From an uncultured Prevotellaceae bacterium (GTDB taxonomy: Bacteria > Bacteroidota > Bacteroidia > Bacteroidales > Bacteroidaceae): 11,224 nucleotides of DNA. Below, piece by piece: positions 5,595 through 11,224 of this stretch (within the stretch, counting starts at the first letter, position 1; each line of letters begins with the position of its first letter). A program made the translations under genes and the position numbers. Below the pieces are notes generated by a model that saw nothing but the letters and a program-made list of their open reading frames with translations, made no database searches and had not been told where the DNA came from. The stretch covers positions 1-11,224 of the forward strand of contig CAMKMK010000060.1 of the NCBI GenBank assembly GCA_946413885.1, in the 5' to 3' direction.

Positions 5595-8243
5595 TTAGAA
5601 AGATGCTCTGAACATGAAACGGATTCCCCACTTCTGCGTGTCTGGCTGAATGTAATTGACACGATGCACGTATTCCACATGCAGCAACTTGAAGATATTG
5701 TGAATACCCACAATCAACTCCACATAAGGTCGCTTGGCCTCCATCAACTGGGAATTGTAATCAAAGGTACCATCTTCATTGTAATGACCAGGGAAGTAGT
5801 ACAAATGACTGTTATTCAAATTCCTTGCCAGAAAAGGATTATTCTTGTCAGACAAGTATCCCCAATAGAAGTTACATCCCAGATACTCACGCCACTTGAG
5901 CTCACGAACCAAGGGAATGCGATTGAGCAACTTCCCATTGAGGTCCCAAGACAAGAGCAAGGTAGCGTTGCGGTCTGTAATAAACTCCATATTGTCAATC
6001 AGGTTGAAGGTATAGTCCTCCATAATGTAACTCAAATTGGCAACAGGGAAGCCAAGCAACGTAAAGGGAACCTGATTCCATTGACATTGAGCATGCAGAT
6101 AACAGTCGAACTTACCCCAAGAATGCATCCAGAAGCGTTTGTAGAAAGTGAATTCCGTCAGATTGTAGTTGTAATCTCCACCAAAGAGACCTTTCACGCC
6201 TGTCGTATGTTTCACTCCCATAATAGGCGAATCGTAATTCAACTTCAGGCGACGTTGTTTGGTATTGATCCATGCGGCATTAGGCTGATACTCAAATCCT
6301 GCAGAGAGCTCACTGGACGTAATGTATTTGCTCATATAATCCGACGAGTTCATCAAATCCTGCTTAGGCATATACGTGCCATTCATCTTTTGGAAGAAGA
6401 GCTTGCCTGCACCCTCAGCACGCTCACGGCGGAAGCCAGTCACTAAATGCATACCATTCTCCCACTCTCGATCCCACTGCAGAAGCATACGCTGTACATA
6501 GGTCATGTGATCTACAGTCGTCCATTTGAGAGAAGTGAACACGTTATCCTTGTCCGTCTGGATAAAACGGTCACTGGGAGCGATTACGTCATAGAAATAA
6601 GATGCTGTGATGTTGTTCTTGGGAAACTCTCGAGGCAGATAGTCCTTCTTGTTGATGGAATAAGTAAGTTCTCCCAACCCCTTCCATCGCTTATCACCAA
6701 AGCCATAACCCACATAGCCTTTAGCAAACAAATGAGGATTCAGATTGGCAGTTGTCTGAGCACTTGTTCTCAGCTTGAATCCCTCCACAAAGTTCTGGGA
6801 AATCATCGCGTTGATAGGACCGATATCCACCTTGCTGGGATGCTCAGGATTGATGCTCGTTTCCACGAAGTTCTCGATGAAAGCTTTGCCCACCCATATT
6901 ATCTGCTTGAATCCCTTTATGTTCTGGATACGACGCATGAACTCGTTCATCTGACTCTCGCTCTTCGTCAGAGGAGTAGGACGCTGTTCATCCCAGAACT
7001 CCTCATCTCGCATCTGGGCATTAGCCTCCAATTTGGTGTCACCCTTGAACTTGAAAGTGCGGTCGGGAATGGGAGCAAAGTCCCATTGGCTGTATTTCAC
7101 GGTGCGCTCTACTTGCATCTTCTGTATCCACGAAGCCAGCTTCATCTGAACAATCAACTTGTAGTTTGTGACGACCTGTTCACCTGTGGGAAGAGGCTCG
7201 AAGTCCTGAATGGCATCCATCTGCTCTACAAAGTTGACATCCGAACGACTGGGGATACCTATTTCAGCACGCTTTACGCGCCAAGTGGAATCTGCCAACA
7301 CATAAAGGGAACCCGAAAAGCCAAAATCCTGAGGATTGTTAGGAGTAAATTCCACCTTAAAGCACTTCTGCTTGTCAATGAATGTGGTATCCACAATAAA
7401 GTAACGGTAAAAACCAATGGCACCATCAGCAATAGGACTGGTAAAGGGATACTGGAACATACGAACCTGATTCTTGTAGATATCGATGTCCTGAAAACAG
7501 TCAGCCAACATGCTTTCTACGATTTCGCCCGTATTGATCAGGTTGGTTACACCCTCTGAACGCTCACCCACAATGATCGATTTCTCCTCGTGAGGGCTCT
7601 TGCGGTAAATGATACGACTGGCTTTCTCGTCAATGGTTAAAGGCAGGATCAGCTTTCCCGTCTCAGGACAAGTTTCCACATGCTCCTTAAGGAAAGGGAA
7701 ATGCTTGAAATGATCATCCTGAAAGACCTTTTCTGTGAATTCATTCAAAGCAAAAGTCATCTTCTCGTACTTCATATACGACAGATAATCATTTTGACGC
7801 AAATCAGTAGCTTTCTTCGCAGCAATCACCTTGCGCATCATATCCACAGCAGGATTGTTTTTACGCTGGTACTTGGTGCGTTTACGCGTTACTGTCACCT
7901 CCTGAAGGCTGCTCGCCGTCTCGCGAAGTTTGATATTCAGGCGCTGGGAAGCTTTGATCTCAACCGTCTGAGGCTCAAATCCCATCATCGAAAATATCAG
8001 TTTACCCTTGCGGAAAGCAATCTTGTACTTTCCATTAATGTCTGTCTGGACAACGGTACTCTTGTCATCCACATAATAGACATGCACCGTGGGAAGAGTT
8101 TCGCCAGTGGTTGCATCAGAGACAACACCCTGCACAAACTGAGCCGCTGAACGGAAAACGCACAGCAACACGAATACAGAAAAAAGGCAAATTCTCTTAT
8201 TCACACCTTGATTTCTCAACAATCTACTCCCGATTATTTGCAT
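5595..8243 (-). CDS. DUF5686 / CarboxypepD_reg outer-membrane beta-barrel protein
   Basis: This protein is 882 residues from the chosen ATG. An N-terminal signal peptide (NKRICLFSVFVLLCVFRSAAQ) is followed by a CarboxypepD_reg-like beta domain of about 80 residues, beginning FVQGVVSDATTGETLP and containing GFEPQTVEI. The rest is a DUF5686-type region with a long C-terminal beta barrel rich in Tyr/Trp/Asn strands, ending in phenylalanine (MFRASF). It is an outer-membrane protein of unknown function, widespread in Bacteroidetes, and lacks an obvious TonB plug. The start is uncertain. A TTG at 8255 lies inside the predicted -7 box and can be set aside. The ATG at 8243 would leave a leader of only about 4 nt, and the GTG at 8204-8202 would give a tidier signal peptide. 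It heads the lipid operon, 9 bp before the pgpA-like gene, where B. thetaiotaomicron (from memory) has inositol-phosphate synthase. Confidence 0.88.
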   Translation of the reverse strand: MQIIGSRLLRNQGVNKRICLFSVFVLLCVFRSAAQFVQGVVSDATTGETLPTVHVYYVDDKSTVVQTDINGKYKIAFRKGKLIFSMMGFEPQTVEIKASQRLNIKLRETASSLQEVTVTRKRTKYQRKNNPAVDMMRKVIAAKKATDLRQNDYLSYMKYEKMTFALNEFTEKVFQDDHFKHFPFLKEHVETCPETGKLILPLTIDEKASRIIYRKSPHEEKSIIVGERSEGVTNLINTGEIVESMLADCFQDIDIYKNQVRMFQYPFTSPIADGAIGFYRYFIVDTTFIDKQKCFKVEFTPNNPQDFGFSGSLYVLADSTWRVKRAEIGIPSRSDVNFVEQMDAIQDFEPLPTGEQVVTNYKLIVQMKLASWIQKMQVERTVKYSQWDFAPIPDRTFKFKGDTKLEANAQMRDEEFWDEQRPTPLTKSESQMNEFMRRIQNIKGFKQIIWVGKAFIENFVETSINPEHPSKVDIGPINAMISQNFVEGFKLRTSAQTTANLNPHLFAKGYVGYGFGDKRWKGLGELTYSINKKDYLPREFPKNNITASYFYDVIAPSDRFIQTDKDNVFTSLKWTTVDHMTYVQRMLLQWDREWENGMHLVTGFRRERAEGAGKLFFQKMNGTYMPKQDLMNSSDYMSKYITSSELSAGFEYQPNAAWINTKQRRLKLNYDSPIMGVKHTTGVKGLFGGDYNYNLTEFTFYKRFWMHSWGKFDCYLHAQCQWNQVPFTLLGFPVANLSYIMEDYTFNLIDNMEFITDRNATLLLSWDLNGKLLNRIPLVRELKWREYLGCNFYWGYLSDKNNPFLARNLNNSHLYYFPGHYNEDGTFDYNSQLMEAKRPYVELIVGIHNIFKLLHVEYVHRVNYIQPDTQKWGIRFMFRASF

Positions 8244-8252
8244 AATCGGCTG

Positions 8253-8260
8253 CAAAGATA
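8253..8260 (-). promoter_or_regulatory. Probable -7 promoter element of the inositol-lipid operon
   Basis: On the minus strand TATCTTTG (8260-8253) is a full match to the Bacteroidales TAnnTTTG element. No TTTG is present at the expected 19-21 bp upstream, so the -33 part is weak. The inferred start near 8247 is only a few bases before the ATG at 8243-8241, so either the message is nearly leaderless or translation begins at the GTG at 8204. It would drive DUF5686 and, because downstream gaps are tiny, the whole lipid operon. Confidence 0.55.
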
Positions 8261-8367
8261 CAAAGTATCCATCAATTTATGAAGATTCAGAAGTTAATCT
8301 ATCGCAATTTAAGCAGAATTTTACCAAATTACCTACATTTACTGCCTTTTTCAACAACTAACAGCAC

Positions 8368-8544
8368 TTATCCTGAATTGAAAAAATACTGTTTTTCTAT
8401 CCTCAAAGATCTTACAATCCCTTCAACAATCATATACTGTCCACTACGGAGCACGTGTTCTATATATACCTTATTTTTTCGGAAATCCGAAAACTCAGCA
8501 TAATCCAAGTTCCCCAACACAACATGTTCTTCCTGCAAAGTCAA
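8368..8544 (-). CDS. Possible small ORF, 58 residues, unrecognised
   Basis: A minus-strand frame runs from a TTG at 8544-8542 (or a GTG at 8547-8545) to the TAA at 8370-8368. It reads like a soluble charged peptide, with segments such as EEHVVLGNLDYAEF, YIEHVLRSGQYMIVEG and RSLRIEKQYFF, rather than the low-complexity translation usual for AT-rich spacer. There is no ATG at the start, no consensus promoter just upstream, and the candidate start codons lie inside the first repeat unit, so it may be the remnant of a longer gene cut by the repeat. I recognise no family. A chance open frame of this length is quite possible. Confidence 0.28.
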   Translation of the reverse strand: MTLQEEHVVLGNLDYAEFSDFRKNKVYIEHVLRSGQYMIVEGIVRSLRIEKQYFFNSG

Positions 8545-8595
8545 CACGTTGAAATCGCAAACTCAACACGTTGAAAGTCGAGATTCAACACGTTG
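8541..8595. repeat. Three-copy 22-bp tandem repeat with TCAACACGTTGA core
   Basis: TCAACACGTTG begins at 8541, 8563 and 8585, an exact 22-bp period or about two helical turns. The first two units share TCAACACGTTGAAA, and the third diverges after the core. The core is an inverted repeat, TCAAC-AC-GTTGA, while the 8-11 bp spacers differ, so the core is what is conserved. A fourth copy lies at bases 1-15. The phased spacing suggests a protein-binding array or a dispersed intergenic repeat family; which of these cannot be told from the window. Confidence 0.8.
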
Positions 8596-8662
8596 TGTCC
8601 TCCATGTCCACTAAAATGCAAGGAGGTAAAAAAACATTGCCTGAATGAAGAAAAAAACAAAC

Positions 8663-8742
8663 AGTTCAATGAACTCGACGGAAGTTCTCGGCTTGAGCGG
8701 GAAACATCCCGTTTGGACCTTTAAGTAGGGGTGAGGAGGTCC
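8663..8742. other. Hairpin-rich segment, possible structured RNA or dispersed element
   Basis: Several inverted repeats are packed into 80 bp. AGTTCA (8663-8668) pairs with TGAACT (8670-8675). GAACT (8671-8675) can instead pair with AGTTC (8683-8687). CGGGA (8698-8702) pairs with TCCCG (8707-8711) around AACA, and can extend on the plus strand by G-U and A-U pairs to 8714. GGACCT (8715-8720) pairs with AGGTCC (8737-8742) around a 16-nt loop. The first two pairings are mutually exclusive. On the minus strand the AGTTCATTGAACT inverted repeat is followed by a T-rich run (8661-8649), so a weak terminator after mscS is also possible. It matches no RNA family I know. Confidence 0.35.
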
Positions 8743-8857
8743 TTCTTAGACGAAGAGAAACGACCCCATAGCTCGAAATGCTGCATACAGGTAATAGCAG
8801 AAATAACAGAAATGACTTCCTCGTTAATTGTTTTGAACAAAGTCCTAAGCTTCTTTC

Positions 8858-9730
8858 TTAACTCTGATGAACCTGAATCTGCGGGAAGGGGAACTGGATA
8901 CCTCGACGGTTGAACTCTTCATAGACCTTACGGTTCATGTCGAAGAATACGGCCCAGTAATCAGAAGCCTTTACCCACAGGCGCACTGTGAAGTTCACAC
9001 TGCTGTCGGCCAGTGCCACTACTTCTACGAAGGGAGCGGGGTCTTTAAGAATACGCTCGTCAGCACCCGCTATATCCAGCACAGCTTGGCGAACTGCATC
9101 CACGTCCGTTCCGTACTCTACCGTAACGACTTGATCTACGCGGCGCAGCTCGTTTTTGCTGAAGTTCAAAATTGTCCCACTACTTAATGCACCATTCGGC
9201 ACAAAGATTTCCTTGTTGTCTACAGTTGTCAGGATGGTGTGGAAAATCTGAATGGCCTTTACTGTACCGTCCACACCCTGAGCAGAGATGAAGTCGCCAA
9301 CTTTATAGGGTTTGAAGAGAAGCAGAATGATTCCACCTGCCAGATTTTGCAGATTGCCGCTCAAAGCCATACCTACGGCCACACCTGCCGATGCCAACAA
9401 TGCTGCAAAGGATGTCGTGTTCACACCCAGTGCGCTAATGACTGTGATGACAAGTAAGATGGTGAGGAGAATATTAGTGAAACTCTTGAGGAATGATTGG
9501 ATGGTAGGTTCTACGTTGCGTCGCTCCAACATATTGGCAATCAACTTGTTGATTAGTTTGATGACATAGCGACCTACGATAAAAATGATAATAGCCAACA
9601 AAACGCTCTTTCCTGCATTCACACCAAGAGAAATAGCTTGGTCCAAAAGAGAATCAAGCTTGCCGTTAGAAAAGGCTTTCAATGCTTCCGATCCTGCTTG
9701 GATGGTCTCGACTTCCTCTAAACAAATCAT
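8858..9730 (-). CDS. mscS: MscS-family small-conductance mechanosensitive channel
   Basis: At 290 residues this is close to E. coli MscS (286). Helices TM1 (about 39-60) and TM2 (about 84-100) precede the pore helix TM3, which has the Gly/Ala-packed pattern ASAGVAVGMALSGNLQNLAGG (113-133). The family motif LLLFKPYKVGDFI (136-148) follows. The cytoplasmic vestibule has VPNG (177-180) and ends with FPFPQ (280-284). The channel opens under membrane tension to release solutes during hypo-osmotic shock. The ATG at 9730-9728 is 21 bp behind the stop of the metallophosphoesterase gene and there is no consensus promoter between them, so they are probably co-transcribed. The protein ends soon after FPFPQ, so it lacks extra C-terminal regulatory domains. 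The family call is certain; the exact paralog class is not. Confidence 0.95.
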   Translation of the reverse strand: MICLEEVETIQAGSEALKAFSNGKLDSLLDQAISLGVNAGKSVLLAIIIFIVGRYVIKLINKLIANMLERRNVEPTIQSFLKSFTNILLTILLVITVISALGVNTTSFAALLASAGVAVGMALSGNLQNLAGGIILLLFKPYKVGDFISAQGVDGTVKAIQIFHTILTTVDNKEIFVPNGALSSGTILNFSKNELRRVDQVVTVEYGTDVDAVRQAVLDIAGADERILKDPAPFVEVVALADSSVNFTVRLWVKASDYWAVFFDMNRKVYEEFNRRGIQFPFPQIQVHQS

Positions 9731-9751
9731 AGGTTTACTTGTTAGCGTTGC

Positions 9752-11116
9752 TTACTTCTTTGATTTTTTCTTGTTTTTCTTCACTTTGCGTGGAGCAAAG
9801 GTCAACACTTCCTGAACCTTTTGATCACGAATGTTGTGAACTGTAATTTTCAGTTGATTGTCTTCAATTATCCCCTCGATTACGGTAGGGTAACTGCGTC
9901 CTTGATTCTGCATATTAGGTCCTCCACCTACTATTTGTGCCCATTTGCGATCCTCTGTGGGCGCATCGTAGCGGTAAACATGCTGGTGAGCCACTATGAT
10001 AACTTGACACCCAGCTTCTTCGAGTAGAGGAGTCCACAACTGAGCACAGGTACGCTGCCAACTTGCAAAATCAGGACTGTAATTGGGATCTTTGTCGTCA
10101 GGATACAAATCACCAGGATTAGCCTTTGGATTTGGGTCGAAAAGAGGAATATGACAGAATGCCACCAGATAAAGCGCTGAAGCTATCTCAGGTTGCTGAA
10201 GTGCATCTTTCAACCAAGGCTTTTGTGCCTCACGGTATGCTTTGCTGTTAAAAAGACCTGCGAAGAGAGGGTTGGTGTCCAATTTGTCTTCTGCGGTATC
10301 CAGACCTATTAAAGCAATGTCACCCATACGTATCGCAAAGTTGCGTCCAAGATCCCAGTCTCGCGAAAGCCGCTCTTCAGGTTGACGGAACATCCATACT
10401 TTTTCCATGTGGCGATTGGCTAATCCGCGAGAATCATGATTGCCACAGCAGAACAAATAGGGTGTCTCTGCAGCATAATCTTTATGGGTAATCTCAGGCT
10501 TCAGGAAGATGCGCTTTTGGGCCTCGATGGTTTCTTCCACATTACTGGCATCACCGTTCCAGATGACACAACTGGGATTCAGTTCCATTAATTTGTCCAC
10601 AATCTTTGTGAAAGAATTCCAGTTCACATGAGTATCGTTAATGACACAAAAGTGAGGTTTCGCATCTTCGCCAGCTGTAGTGAAATGATAAATACGAGGA
10701 TCGATTTCAGTGTCTAAAACTTTCATGTTGTAGCCGCCTTTGTAACTGATACGATCTGCTCCAATCTTATAATAATAGGTAGTGGCAGGTTTCAACCCAG
10801 TCAGCCGAACCAACATCACTTTGTCATTCATGTCCGTCACTCGATAACCTCCACATTTGACAGTCTTTGCATTGCTCATGTCAGGTTTCTCGCTAAAAGA
10901 AACAAAGCCATTAGCCATATCAGTAACACTGAATGCAATACCCATGCTGTCGGCTGCATAATTTTGTAGCATAGGAGCAGAATCAATTAATGGACCTGTA
11001 GATTCTTCGACTTGTGCACTTGGACGTGAACTTGGATTCTCTGCATTAGCATAGTTGGAAACGCTTGTTCCAACAGCCAAAATGGCAGAACTCTTGATAA
11101 AATCTCTTCTTTTCAT
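9752..11116 (-). CDS. Secreted calcineurin-like metallophosphoesterase with N-terminal FN3-like domain
   Basis: This 454-residue protein has a twin-arginine-type leader: MKRRDFIKSSAILAVG carries RRDFIK at 3-8, then a hydrophobic stretch and an Ala-rich end near residue 25. An Ig/FN3-like domain (about 45-148, LTGLKPATTYYYKIGA at 105-120) resembles the one before the catalytic domain of purple acid phosphatases. The catalytic domain has the metallophosphatase blocks in order: D161-x-H163, G188-D189, GNHD (225-228), H322 in AFCHIPL, and AHQH (376-379) in place of the usual GHxH. The metal ligands are therefore intact. The likely role is a periplasmic or surface phosphomonoesterase or phosphodiesterase with unknown substrate. 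The C-terminus is a short lysine-rich tail (RKVKKNKKKSKK, 443-454). It is the first gene of an operon with mscS. Confidence 0.9.
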   Translation of the reverse strand: MKRRDFIKSSAILAVGTSVSNYANAENPSSRPSAQVEESTGPLIDSAPMLQNYAADSMGIAFSVTDMANGFVSFSEKPDMSNAKTVKCGGYRVTDMNDKVMLVRLTGLKPATTYYYKIGADRISYKGGYNMKVLDTEIDPRIYHFTTAGEDAKPHFCVINDTHVNWNSFTKIVDKLMELNPSCVIWNGDASNVEETIEAQKRIFLKPEITHKDYAAETPYLFCCGNHDSRGLANRHMEKVWMFRQPEERLSRDWDLGRNFAIRMGDIALIGLDTAEDKLDTNPLFAGLFNSKAYREAQKPWLKDALQQPEIASALYLVAFCHIPLFDPNPKANPGDLYPDDKDPNYSPDFASWQRTCAQLWTPLLEEAGCQVIIVAHQHVYRYDAPTEDRKWAQIVGGGPNMQNQGRSYPTVIEGIIEDNQLKITVHNIRDQKVQEVLTFAPRKVKKNKKKSKK

Positions 11117-11142
11117 TCCCTATGTATTTAGTTAATTGGTTG

Positions 11143-11174
11143 CAAAGTTAGTTGTTTTTTTGTTATCTTGCAAG
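11143..11174 (-). promoter_or_regulatory. Bacteroidales promoter for the metallophosphoesterase-mscS operon
   Basis: On the minus strand CTTG (11174-11171, one mismatch to TTTG) is followed after 20 bp by TAACTTTG (11150-11143), a full match to TAnnTTTG. The inferred transcription start near 11137 gives a leader of about 20 nt to the ATG at 11116. The remaining sequence to the window edge shows no further feature. Confidence 0.68.
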
Positions 11175-11224
11175 CGTGAGTGGATGAAAATGTTGCTTGT
11201 GCGGTCCTCGTGCGCCTATATATA

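Larger units (their letters stand above)
8256..8857. other. Large intergenic region between the lipid operon and mscS
   Basis: This is the only stretch over 300 bp without a convincing gene. From left to right it contains the DUF5686 promoter, an AT-rich segment with a possible minus-strand small ORF (8368-8544), the 22-bp tandem repeat (8541-8595), an inverted pair CCTCC/GGAGG (8599-8603 and 8622-8626), A-rich sequence, and a hairpin-rich block (8663-8742). The final segment before the mscS stop (8743-8857) shows nothing recognisable. No tRNA, phage or transposon remnant is seen. The plus-strand open frames here have no promoter match or protein-like pattern. Confidence 0.7.

Noticed and set aside
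5571..8150. Long plus-strand open frames across the DUF5686 gene (up to 370 codons)
   Set aside because: They are antisense to a well-supported outer-membrane protein with signal peptide, domain motifs and terminal Phe. Their translations have no domain, signal or promoter.
8279..8503. Plus-strand 74-codon ORF in the intergenic region
   Set aside because: It is AT-rich, has no consensus promoter, and overlaps the minus-strand frame with the more protein-like composition.
8620..8650. Strong Shine-Dalgarno-like AAGGAGGT at 8620-8627
   Set aside because: The only start at a suitable distance opens a three-codon frame that ends at once. Bacteroidales rarely rely on this motif, so it is probably chance or part of the CCTCC/GGAGG inverted repeat.
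8663..8790. Possible tRNA in the hairpin-rich region
   Set aside because: No cloverleaf can be drawn: there is no T-loop consensus, no matching acceptor stem and no plausible anticodon arm.
11161..11180. CTTGCAAG palindrome and TATCTTG upstream of the metallophosphoesterase as a plus-strand promoter
   Set aside because: The TAnnTTTG match is one base short, there is no TTTG at the required distance, and no plus-strand gene is visible before the window ends.

Overview
The window reads as a chromosomal segment of a Bacteroidales bacterium, most likely Prevotellaceae. The evidence is protein families typical of that order (DUF5686/CarboxypepD_reg outer-membrane protein, Wzi-like capsule porin, Bacteroidales-type lipocalin-like lipoprotein), the absence of Shine-Dalgarno sites at most starts, and several promoters that fit the Bacteroidales sigma-AB consensus TTTG-N19-21-TAnnTTTG. 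I see no phage, transposase, CRISPR, rRNA or tRNA gene.

Layout. A PfkB-family sugar/polyol kinase (40-927, minus) is divergent from a two-gene outer-envelope operon on the plus strand: Wzi-like outer-membrane protein (1065-2579) and a small lipocalin-like lipoprotein (2591-3046). The 137-bp gap between them holds two back-to-back consensus promoters. Running toward this operon from the right is a tight minus-strand operon: DUF5686 outer-membrane protein (8243-5595), PgpA-like phosphatase (5585-5076), GtrA-like membrane protein (5085-4633), CDP-alcohol phosphatidyltransferase of the phosphatidylinositol-phosphate-synthase type (4636-3989), and an AUR1/PAP2-type inositol-phosphoceramide-synthase-like enzyme (3989-3054). 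The last four genes overlap or nearly abut. A 600-bp non-coding stretch (8256-8857) holds a three-copy 22-bp tandem repeat, a possible 58-residue ORF and a hairpin-rich segment. Upstream of it lies a second minus-strand operon: a Tat-type secreted metallophosphoesterase (11116-9752) followed after 21 bp by an MscS mechanosensitive channel (9730-8858).

How the genes work together. The pgpA / gtrA / CDP-alcohol-transferase / AUR1-like block matches the inositol-lipid cluster described in Bacteroides thetaiotaomicron (region BT_1522-BT_1526, recalled from memory). There, myo-inositol phosphate is joined to CDP-diacylglycerol to give PIP, which is dephosphorylated to PI, and the head group is then moved to ceramide to give inositol phosphoceramide. 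The B. thetaiotaomicron cluster also carries a myo-inositol-phosphate synthase. That gene is absent here and a DUF5686 gene occupies the operon-head position. The PfkB kinase at the other side of the locus has features reminiscent of myo-inositol 3-kinases, so one testable reading is that this organism makes inositol phosphate by phosphorylating scavenged inositol. The neighbouring Wzi-like gene fits the reported link between inositol lipids and capsule in B. thetaiotaomicron, but adjacency alone does not prove a functional tie.
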